Assembly: GCF_000685015.1 (NCBI RefSeq)
Contig: NZ_BAYA01000001.1
Location: 525,995-589,994 of the forward strand
Length of the DNA stretch: 64,000 nt
Direction of reading: 5' to 3'
From: Paraburkholderia bannensis NBRC 103871
Lineage (GTDB): Bacteria; Pseudomonadota; Gammaproteobacteria; Burkholderiales; Burkholderiaceae
Shown: one piece after another, positions 41,097-48,072 of the stretch
How the letters are laid out: every line of letters starts with the position of its first letter
Numbering within the stretch: the stretch's first letter is position 1
Translations under genes and position numbers: made by a program
The notes under the pieces: generated by a model
Seen by the model: the letters and a program-made list of their open reading frames with translations, nothing else
What the model was told of the DNA's origin: nothing
Database searches by the model: none

Positions 41097-41951
41097 ATGG
41101 GGGGAAGCCCCCTTGGAGAATACTTGGAAGAAGAAAAACTAGCTGCTGAAGTTCACCGAGCGCTGTCCAGCGATCCCGAAATGTACATCGCCGCCACGCG
41201 CTCTAACATGGAACGGACAGCACTAGCGGCAAGCAGCAAGGCCGCTGAATACGGACACTCGATCTCAATAAAGACTGCGGTGTACCAGAACGACGGCTCA
41301 TACGAGTGGCCGACCACCTTGGCCCGCATGGTCTGCGAGTCGCCTGGCTTGGCGCATAGCAAAAACGCCGAGATTGCACGGATACTTACGGGACGTTTAG
41401 AGATGGCAAAGCCGTTCCCGGTCGCAAAACTTAGCAAGCCACTGTCAGAGGCAGCTAAAAAGATGGTCCGCCCTATTCTGGCCGAACACGGCTACGAGAC
41501 CTCGGACATCACCACCGGTACGGATATTGTTCGAATCGTTCGTAACAACGTGCGTTCGGGTGCCGCTGTACCGCAAACCATCACCACGAAGTTCTACGCT
41601 GACCGCATCGAGCTTGATGGTCGGAGCTTCCAATACCGACAGCGAGACCGTGTACCGACCGGCCACGCATGGCACGACTTGAGCCTCCGGCTGACTATTG
41701 GCGTTGCTGGCGTGGATGTGCCATTGGCTGCGGTATTGAAGCTGCGCAATATTGGTATTGGCGAGTTCATACAGGCCGACGAGACTGCAATCGCTAACGG
41801 AACTGCCGATGAGATCGCGCGCCGCCGGCAGATCAATCAGGTTGGTCGAGCCCACCCGACCGCATTGCGCCTCGTACAGGGCACGATTCCGTCCGACGGT
41901 GAAAATGTTGCTGCGCACGCTCGACGCACATGGGCCACTCTCGCCAATTGA
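41097..41951 (+). CDS. Unknown protein, fourth gene of S49 operon
   Basis: A 284-residue protein starting MGGSPLGEYLEEEKLAAEVH at an ATG without a ribosome site. Helical N-terminus, then a beta-rich middle ('TITTKFYADRIELDGRSFQY', 'ACHDLSLRL'-like strand region around residues 180-215) and a helical C-terminus ending 'ENVAAHARRTWATLAN'. No family recognised. A short overlapping frame (40951-41142) joins the previous gene and stops inside this one, so the two might be linked by a frameshift; alternatively translation starts at Met29 (41181). The start is therefore uncertain. Confidence 0.65.
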   Translation: MGGSPLGEYLEEEKLAAEVHRALSSDPEMYIAATRSNMERTALAASSKAAEYGHSISIKTAVYQNDGSYEWPTTLARMVCESPGLAHSKNAEIARILTGRLEMAKPFPVAKLSKPLSEAAKKMVRPILAEHGYETSDITTGTDIVRIVRNNVRSGAAVPQTITTKFYADRIELDGRSFQYRQRDRVPTGHAWHDLSLRLTIGVAGVDVPLAAVLKLRNIGIGEFIQADETAIANGTADEIARRRQINQVGRAHPTALRLVQGTIPSDGENVAAHARRTWATLAN

Positions 41952-42066
41952 GACCAGGAGAGCGGCCGATTGAATCCAACGACTACACCTTAGTCAGGTC
42001 GTACCCAGAAGCCTTCGCGCAATTCAGCATTGCGTTCAGATAAGTCGTGGTCGCGTTGGACGAAGC

Positions 42067-42501
42067 CTAGTCGTATCCCACATTGCCGTCAGGCACCCGT
42101 GGATGTGGGAATGTTTGAGAGCTCAACCACGGCAGAAATTTATTCAGATCGGCACCAGCTGGCGCGTACCACACGCGCAACTTGTTATCCCAGCGTGCAC
42201 CTGCGGCCTTTGCCCGATCCTTCTCAGCGTACGGAACATTAAGGCGCGTTTGCACGAGAGCTGTCCGCGCCGAATAGCTGCGACTTGGGGGCCGACGATA
42301 TTCGTGCACGACATCGTTAAGTTCGCCTTCGGTGACACCTGCTTCGAGCGCGGCACGTCTCGCTGCGTACATTTCGGCCTGCAATTCTGGCTGCTCATCC
42401 TTCGCGATGCACGAAACGCTGACGGCCCTGACCATCAACGCCCGGAATCGAGCTATTGCATCTCGCCGTCCTTTCGCTTCGCCCTCGTAATCTGTCTCCA
42501 T
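42067..42501 (-). CDS. DUF5710-domain protein
   Basis: A 144-residue protein. The C-terminal segment 'LNVPYAEKDRAKAAGARWDN' followed by 'KLRVWYAPAGADLNKFLPWL' is the DUF5710 motif, a short domain found in conjugative relaxases, primases and phage/plasmid proteins that probably contacts nucleic acid. The N-terminal 90 residues are helical and charged. Function unknown. It is transcribed opposite to its neighbours, and shares an AT-rich divergent region with the triple antitoxin gene. Start at the ATG, giving METDYEGEAKGRRDAIARFR. Confidence 0.8.
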   Translation of the reverse strand: METDYEGEAKGRRDAIARFRALMVRAVSVSCIAKDEQPELQAEMYAARRAALEAGVTEGELNDVVHEYRRPPSRSYSARTALVQTRLNVPYAEKDRAKAAGARWDNKLRVWYAPAGADLNKFLPWLSSQTFPHPRVPDGNVGYD

Positions 42502-42861
42502 AGGTCTGCGCGCTCCTCTTTGGCAGAGATCGAGTTAGTTTTTGCACGAACCAATTCTACATATTTCACGATATTTATTCAATTTGTTAACTTTTAGTGC
42601 CAAATATCACAATATTATTGAAATTATCTTGTGCCTTGGGTGCCATGTGATGACTCTAACCATCTTGAGACCATCGAAGGTGGCACAGGGTGACTGGTTA
42701 GCACTTCGCTGGCTGGACATACCGACGCTCAACCGACGTGAAAATCGTTGGCAAGGTTCGCTGGATAGCCAACATACGCAAACAAAAGACATTTTCGACT
42801 GCCAGCCTCAAAGTTGACGCGCGCAACCGCAACAACCGAGCAGCGTGCTATCGTCAGCGCC
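42502..42861. other. AT-rich divergent intergenic region
   Basis: 360 bases between the DUF5710 gene and the antitoxin fusion. The first 140 bases are strongly AT-rich (for example TTCACGATATTTATTCAATT and AATATCACAATATT), fitting divergent promoters. A short plus-strand frame starting GTGAAAATCGTTGGCAAGG (42738) looks like chance and does not resemble a HigB toxin. Confidence 0.45.
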
Positions 42862-43788
42862 ATGAGAAAGCCACGTACACGCATGCACGCCCCTTCGCAC
42901 CCAGGCGAAATCCTGCGCGAAGACATTGTTCCCGGCCTAAAGCTCACTCCAGAGAAGGCCGCCGCGCAGCTCGGTGTGCAGCTGGACGACTTTGTGCGCG
43001 TATTGAGCGCCGAGGCCCCCGTTACTGCTGAACTGGCTTTACGGATTGAGGCGTGGCTAGGTGTCGATCACGGCGGCGACGCTGAGTTCTGGCTACGGAT
43101 GCAGGCGAGCCACGATCTATGGCATGCACACCAGCGCGGTGTGGCCGCTGAAGTTATGCCCGCGCCGGGATGTCATCCCTCCACGAAACCGGAAGCGCTG
43201 CGGAATCCGCAAAACAACATGAGCCCGATCCACCCCGGAGAAGTGCTGCGCGAGGACTTCATGATCCCGGCCGGCCTTGACGCTGCGACGCTCGCCGCCG
43301 AGCTAGGTATGCCCAGCGTGGTTCTTGATGCGATCCTTGCTGAGCGACGCGGCATCACATTTGAAATCGCCTGCCGCATCATTGAGCGGTTCGGTGGAGA
43401 CGTGGCGTCTTGGCTGGCGCTTCAAGCTGAGTATACGAAGGCCAAGAAACGTCGGTGGCGTATTCCCAGCCCGGAAAGGGAGGCCGAGATCCAGCGCGGT
43501 ATTGCAGAGGATCCCATCGACGCTGCGGAACTGTCGCCGGAACAAATGAAGCGGCTGCGTTCAGATCGCGACTGGCGGCTCGAAAAATACACCTATCGGA
43601 TCGTTTGGTCTGAGGAGGATCAAGAGAACGTCGGCTTGTGCGATGAATTCCCTAGTCTGAGCTGGCTTGAACCAACGAAGGAAAACGCGTTGGCCGGAAT
43701 TCGCCAATTGGTCGCGGATTGTCTGGACGAAAGAATCGAGGACGGGGAGCCATTGCCATCGCCGATTTCTCAAAAGAGCAAGGAATGA
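42862..43788 (+). CDS. Triple antitoxin-domain fusion HigA-HigA-HicB
   Basis: A 308-residue protein starting MRKPRTRMHAPSHPGEILRE. It has two complete HigA-like XRE domains in tandem: 'HAPSHPGEILREDIVPGLKL' (about residues 9-90) and 'MSPIHPGEVLREDFMIPAGL' (about 120-200), each with the His-Pro-Gly-Glu-x-Leu-Arg-Glu signature and a following HTH. A linker then leads to a C-terminal HicB-like domain: 'YTYRIVWSEEDQENVGLCDE', 'NALAGIRQLVADCLDERIED' and 'GEPLPSPI' (about 240-308). Family knowledge: HigA and HicB neutralise different toxins. No toxin gene is beside it. The upstream TTG frame was rejected for the ATG at 42862. Confidence 0.82.
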   Translation: MRKPRTRMHAPSHPGEILREDIVPGLKLTPEKAAAQLGVQLDDFVRVLSAEAPVTAELALRIEAWLGVDHGGDAEFWLRMQASHDLWHAHQRGVAAEVMPAPGCHPSTKPEALRNPQNNMSPIHPGEVLREDFMIPAGLDAATLAAELGMPSVVLDAILAERRGITFEIACRIIERFGGDVASWLALQAEYTKAKKRRWRIPSPEREAEIQRGIAEDPIDAAELSPEQMKRLRSDRDWRLEKYTYRIVWSEEDQENVGLCDEFPSLSWLEPTKENALAGIRQLVADCLDERIEDGEPLPSPISQKSKE

Positions 43789-44092
43789 GTTAGGCGTATC
43801 CCGTGGGCGTGCGTGGAGGCCAATCTTACGGACACTGTAATGCTTAAGGGCCATGTGAAGGCAAATGGTAAGCACCCTCCCCGTTTCAAGGTACTCCTGG
43901 CACCCTCTTTAAGCGAGGGCACTGCGCGCGCCCGATCTTCGTCTAGCTACAAAATTTTCAGATTTGGGTAACAGGTAACAGATTAGGGTAACAACGCCCG
44001 CACGACAGGCGTTCCAGGCCAGAAACACAGGTAACGCGCCTGTTACCCGATTAACACCGAAATCAATAGCAGCACCTACTCCGCTCTTTTGC
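43789..44092. other. Intergenic region with GGTAACA repeat cluster
   Basis: About 300 bases without a gene. It contains the GGTAACR cluster at 43967-44047. The small membrane gene on the minus strand ends into it. Confidence 0.45.
43967..44047. repeat. GGTAACA iteron-like repeat cluster
   Basis: GGTAACA at 43967-43973, 43974-43980 (adjacent copies) and 43987-43993; GGTAACG at 44030-44036 facing an inverted TGTTACC at 44041-44047. The same core (GGTAACG/CGTTACC) occurs upstream of the serine recombinase 6.4 kb away. Could be iterons of an origin, operators, or recombinase sites. Confidence 0.5.
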
Positions 44093-44380
44093 CTACAACG
44101 GGATTGCCCCGACAACTGTCGTGAGCATGGCCAGCAATGTAGCTACGGCGGTCCAGCGGGCCGCCCGCGCATTCAGCGCCGAACCCTTGTTGTACGCGTC
44201 CATGATCGCGACCGTCCAACTTATTTGGTACGCGTGCGGGTCTACCGGCGCAATCGCGTTAGGTTCGTCAGCCCAAAATGGGACGATGGGAACCCTGCTC
44301 GCTAGAAGCCATAGGTACGCGGCGCGTAAGCCGACTAAGGCGGCCACCAAAGCAATAGCCACGGTCAAGATATCTTTCAT
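44093..44380 (-). CDS. Small membrane protein, two helices, unknown
   Basis: A 95-residue protein read from MKDILTVAIALVAALVGLRA (44380); a start 18 bases upstream is also possible. One N-terminal helix (AYLWLLASRV end), a 40-residue loop with 'FWADEPNAIAPVDPHAYQIS', and a second C-terminal helix 'AARWTAVATLLAMLTTVVGA'. No family recognised. Divergent from the nuclease-like gene, whose ATG is 100 bases to the right. Confidence 0.55.
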   Translation of the reverse strand: MKDILTVAIALVAALVGLRAAYLWLLASRVPIVPFWADEPNAIAPVDPHAYQISWTVAIMDAYNKGSALNARAARWTAVATLLAMLTTVVGAIPL

Positions 44381-44481
44381 GGGCGAACGATCGAACATTT
44401 TCAGACGATTCTGGCATGGAAACTCGCCATGCGATTCACTTCGGTATATTGCGATGATGTAACAACCGGCGAGGCCAAACG

Positions 44482-45204
44482 ATGGGGCGCTCTACGAAGG
44501 ACGAAAAAAAGCGGGAGCAAGAACGAAGAATTTTCGAAATGTTTGCCAGTCACATAACGCTGCCCGCTGGTGAGATCGTCTACGACGATAGGCCCGATGT
44601 TCTAATTGACGGCCCGCGAAAGATTGGCGTCGAGATAACCGACCTATATCTTGCGGACGGCGACGACCCGACAAGCGAACAGGTGCAGAGACGTTGCAGG
44701 GAGGCCGTACTAGAGCGGGCGCAAAGGCTATATCTATCAACAGGGGGCCGCCCCATCGAGTTTCACTTTGCCTTTGCGATTGAGCGCCCAATTCAAAGCG
44801 TTGAACCGCTCGCGGTCGCCATCGCGCAGCTAGCCTCACGCCTCCAACACGAGCATTCCGGGCAGATCCCAGACTACCTGTTCGATCACATACCCGAACT
44901 GGATTGGGTGTACTGGAACGGGAAGGAATATCCAGACGCCCGATGGAAGATCACGCAAAGTTACAGCACTCCGCTACTCGCGTTGCCTCGCGTTGCGAAA
45001 GCAATCGCGGAAAAGACAAAGTCGGCGGCCAAGTATCGGCCCTGTGACTGCTACTGGCTCTTGATCGTTGTGGACTTCTGGAATCCCGCGCAGGATCAAG
45101 ATACCTCCTGGCCAGAAGGTGCCAGCGTCCACTCAGGCGCGTTCGAAAGAATATGGATCTACCGCACACACTGGGAACCGATCCAAGTGCCCGCATATCG
45201 GTAG
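44482..45204 (+). CDS. Unknown island protein with a PD-(D/E)XK-like motif
   Basis: A 240-residue cytosolic protein starting MGRSTKDEKKREQERRIFEM. The segment 'YDDRPDVLIDGPRKIGVEIT' has the P-D-x(n)-E-x-T/K spacing of a restriction-type nuclease core (Asp about 39, Glu about 51), with Thr where Lys is usual. A long helix 'RRCREAVLERAQRLYLSTGG' and a C-terminal beta strand 'CDCYWLLIVVDFW' complete a plausible alpha/beta fold. No further motif or family can be assigned. It sits next to the integrase, facing it. Confidence 0.68.
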   Translation: MGRSTKDEKKREQERRIFEMFASHITLPAGEIVYDDRPDVLIDGPRKIGVEITDLYLADGDDPTSEQVQRRCREAVLERAQRLYLSTGGRPIEFHFAFAIERPIQSVEPLAVAIAQLASRLQHEHSGQIPDYLFDHIPELDWVYWNGKEYPDARWKITQSYSTPLLALPRVAKAIAEKTKSAAKYRPCDCYWLLIVVDFWNPAQDQDTSWPEGASVHSGAFERIWIYRTHWEPIQVPAYR

Positions 45205-45240
45205 ATCCGACAACGGGCGCACTGGGAAAAGTACTTCCGG

Positions 45241-46704
45241 TCAACTGTCCCGCGACACCTTCGGGAAGCGAACCCGGTTAAGTGCGGCATACATGACAGG
45301 CAGGGGCACGTGTGTATAGACCTTCTTGCCAGTCGAACCGCCTACGGCGTGACCCGTTATCGCGTCTTGCGTTGCCTCGGCCACATCCAAGGCGTTCATA
45401 TCCGTTCGTATCCAGTGCCGGAACTTGTGCGAACCGTTCAGCCTGCCGGCGGGCAACCCCGCCGCGCCCCGGAACTCTTTGAACCATTGCACGGCCGTAT
45501 CCGCAGGGCCACGCGCGCGACCGGCCATAGACGGCAACGCAGGGGCATCGCCGCCTTTGCCGTCCATGACCTCAGCCAACCACGCGCTAAACCACACGTC
45601 GGCCAACAAATGATTGGCAAGCGGTACGGTGCGCTCTGAGTCCGCAGTCTTGACGGTCCCGGCCTCAGCCGTAATGCGGATCGTCGTCATCCCGTCTTGA
45701 CGCTGAAAGTCTCCGCGCCGCAACTGCGCTATCTCTCCGATCCGTGCGCCGGTGTGCTGGAGCAGCATAAGCAACGCACGCCCGTCCGTGGGCTTGACGT
45801 TCTGCCACTCGGGCACGTCGCTCATCCGATCAGAAAACAGCGCATGGCCGTATATCCGAGCCAGCTCATCGTCACTCCACGGCCCCCGCTTTTTCGCTCC
45901 AATGGACTTATCAATAGCCAAGTCCAAAAGATTCCGGTCGATAAGATCATCCTTCACCGCGACATTGAGCAGCGCCGTAATGTAGGAGGCGTGGTTGTGG
46001 GCCGTCTTTGCCCCGAACGGCCTTCCCTTATCGAGCAAGAACGCGACAAATTGCGCACCATGCGCTTTCCTGAGATCACGCAATGGCACAACGCCAACAG
46101 CTTCCTCGAACAGATCTAGCGCCTTCTCGGCTCGTTTGACGGCCTCTGGCTCTGCGCTCGTCCGTCGCACCCACGACGGGATTACGTCACGAAGATTCTT
46201 AGGCCTCTGGGCCGCTGCCGGTGCATCGACCTTCGGAGCAGTGGCCGCCAATGCTTCATCCTGTTGAAGACGCCTAAGTGCTTCCCTTGCTGCAAATATG
46301 CGCTCAGTTTCCTGCGCAATTAGATCTTCCCGGCGGTCATGCTCCGCAATTTCTTGTTCTTCGGTTTGGTAGGACTGCTCGTATGCTTGCTCGTCAGCCT
46401 CCACCTGCTCCCGCTCAATCTTGTCGCGCTGCCGCTCAGACGTGGCCGCCACAAATGCGGCTGATACGGACGCGCGCACGCTTTCCGCGACCTTGTCTGC
46501 GTCGCTGAGATTGCCCCTACGCGCTGCTGCAAATTGCGCATCAGTGATGACTGTATGCGTCGCGGCCAGCCGCTTGGCTTCGGCGTAGTCGTGAGTCTTC
46601 AGCGAAAACACAAGCTGCTTTCGGCCAAAGTGCTGCTCTAGATCAACGGGAATTTTGCGACGGAAGTACCAGACGGTACCGCGCTTTTGAAGATGATTTG
46701 TCAT
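45241..46704 (-). CDS. Tyrosine-type site-specific integrase
   Basis: A 487-residue phage-type integrase from MTNHLQKRGTVWYFRRKIPV. The N-terminal part (about 1-70) matches the DUF6538 arm-binding segment; a long Glu/Gln-rich coiled region follows (100-180), then core-binding and catalytic domains. Catalytic residues: Arg in 'LLQHTGARIGEIAQLRRGD', His-x-x-Arg in 'GSHKFRHWIRTDMNALD', His in 'ITGHAVGGSTGKKVYTH' with the nucleophile Tyr. It begins 94 bases from the attR core and points away from the tRNA. It is the best candidate for the enzyme that inserted this island. Start chosen at the natural N-terminus, not the upstream GTG-type codon. Confidence 0.95.
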   Translation of the reverse strand: MTNHLQKRGTVWYFRRKIPVDLEQHFGRKQLVFSLKTHDYAEAKRLAATHTVITDAQFAAARRGNLSDADKVAESVRASVSAAFVAATSERQRDKIEREQVEADEQAYEQSYQTEEQEIAEHDRREDLIAQETERIFAAREALRRLQQDEALAATAPKVDAPAAAQRPKNLRDVIPSWVRRTSAEPEAVKRAEKALDLFEEAVGVVPLRDLRKAHGAQFVAFLLDKGRPFGAKTAHNHASYITALLNVAVKDDLIDRNLLDLAIDKSIGAKKRGPWSDDELARIYGHALFSDRMSDVPEWQNVKPTDGRALLMLLQHTGARIGEIAQLRRGDFQRQDGMTTIRITAEAGTVKTADSERTVPLANHLLADVWFSAWLAEVMDGKGGDAPALPSMAGRARGPADTAVQWFKEFRGAAGLPAGRLNGSHKFRHWIRTDMNALDVAEATQDAITGHAVGGSTGKKVYTHVPLPVMYAALNRVRFPKVSRDS

Positions 46705-46751
46705 GGCGGGCAGGAGTGTAGCAAGTGTCAATGACACCGGCCACACCCTGC

Positions 46752-46767
46752 TTTAAGCCATTGATTT
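46752..46767. repeat. Putative integrase arm-type site, right
   Basis: TTTAAGCCATTGATTT, inverse of the left arm site at 35121-35136 with one mismatch. An 8-bp hairpin CTTTGATT / AATCAAAG (46768-46775 / 46785-46792) lies between it and the attR core. Confidence 0.5.
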
Positions 46768-46797
46768 CTTTGATTCTTTAACGAAATCAAAGAGATA

Positions 46798-46876
<79 letters not shown>

Positions 46877-46987
46877 AGAGCTAGAAAGTATAACAGACCC
46901 TTTTGCCGATTTGAATGGCCTAAATGCAATTCGTCGGAAAGAATCTTTGCAGGGTCGCGAAACGACGCTGCAGAAGCAACGCAACAC

Positions 46988-47386
46988 TTAGCGCCCAAGC
47001 AAATCGAGCACGTGCAGCAGCTCTTTACGCAACTGGTCGACATCGACGCTCGCCATGTTGCCTTCGCTCGCCGGCACTTCATCGGCGACGCCGGGCGCGG
47101 CCTCTTCCACCACCGCGCCATGCGAATCAAGCCGATTGCGTGCGCCGTTGATCGTGAAGCCCTGTTCGTAGAGCAATTCGCGAATGCGCCGGATCAGCAG
47201 GACTTCGTGATGCTGGTAGTAGCGCCGGTTACCGCGGCGCTTGACCGGCTTCAACTGCGTGAACTCCTGCTCCCAATATCGCAGCACATGGGGCTTCACT
47301 CCGCACAGCTCGCTCACTTCGCCGATCGTGAAGTAGCGCTTGGCGGGTATCGGAGGCAAGACGATCTTTTCGATTGTCGATGTCAT
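46988..47386 (-). CDS. MerR-family transcriptional regulator
   Basis: A 132-residue regulator starting [20 protein letters not shown]. MerR HTH '[20 protein letters not shown]' followed by '[20 protein letters not shown]'. A coiled segment and a C-terminal acidic tail follow. This short MerR-like gene directly downstream of ihfA is a conserved feature of Burkholderiales. It is 181 bases downstream of ihfA in the same direction. An upstream TTG start was rejected. No metal-binding Cys cluster is present, so the ligand is unknown. Confidence 0.92.
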   Translation of the reverse strand: MTSTIEKIVLPPIPAKRYFTIGEVSELCGVKPHVLRYWEQEFTQLKPVKRRGNRRYYQHHEVLLIRRIRELLYEQGFTINGARNRLDSHGAVVEEAAPGVADEVPASEGNMASVDVDQLRKELLHVLDLLGR

Positions 47387-47567
47387 CGCCGGGTTGCCGT
47401 CGTGGTGGTTGCGCAAAGTGGCGTTGCCGCCAGAGTCCGATGTTGCGTCCGTTATTGCGTCTGGTATTGCGTCCGTTGTTGCCAGTCACGCCCGCTGCAC
47501 TTCCCCCGTGCGGGCGCGCGCGGGTCGTCCCGCGCAATGATGCCTTGATCGATCGCTTCCTGGCTGA

Positions 47568-47978
47568 TCAGCGCGGGAAGCTTGCCTCGGCGCCGCTTTC
47601 CACGAGTGCCTTGAGCTTCTGGCTCGCGTGGAACGTCACCACGCGGCGCGCGGCGATAGGAATGGCTTCGCCAGTCTTCGGGTTGCGACCCGGACGTTGC
47701 GGCTTGTCGCGCAACTGGAAGTTGCCGAAGCCCGAAAGCTTCACGCTGTCACCGCCTTCGAGCGCGTCGCGAATCACTTCGAAGAACGCTTCGACCATGT
47801 CCTTGGCTTCGCGCTTGTTGAGTCCGACGTTGTCGAACAGCAGTTCCGCGAGTTCGGCTTTGGTCAGCGTGGGCGTATCGTTCGCGGCGCTTGCCGACGA
47901 GGCAGGAATGTCGCGAATCATGGCGCTACGCTGTGCCGCGAGAAGGGCTTCGAAATCACTCGAGTTCATTTCGTTCAT
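47568..47978 (-). CDS. ihfA: Integration host factor alpha subunit IhfA
   Basis: A 136-residue HU/IHF-fold protein. The conserved core begins at about residue 38, '[20 protein letters not shown]', and the DNA-binding beta arms include '[20 protein letters not shown]'. The N-terminal extension of about 35 residues ([20 protein letters not shown]) is longer than in E. coli but usual in this group. Role: bends DNA as a heterodimer with IhfB. It follows pheT by 94 bases, the classical pheST-ihfA order. Confidence 0.95.
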   Translation of the reverse strand: MNEMNSSDFEALLAAQRSAMIRDIPASSASAANDTPTLTKAELAELLFDNVGLNKREAKDMVEAFFEVIRDALEGGDSVKLSGFGNFQLRDKPQRPGRNPKTGEAIPIAARRVVTFHASQKLKALVESGAEASFPR

Positions 47979-48072
47979 CTATCTTTGAAATGGCGCGCTT
48001 CCGGGTTGTCAGCACTGCAATCAGCACTGCGCAAACCGGAAGCCACTGTCGGTACGTGATGAGCCAGCAGGC

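Noticed and set aside
40951..41142. Independent 63-codon gene from a TTG start
   Set aside because: No ribosome site, poor start codon and no recognisable feature; kept only as a possible frameshift link.
42738..43031. Short frame that could be a HigB toxin for the triple antitoxin
   Set aside because: It has none of the HigB core residues and overlaps the antitoxin gene in another frame.
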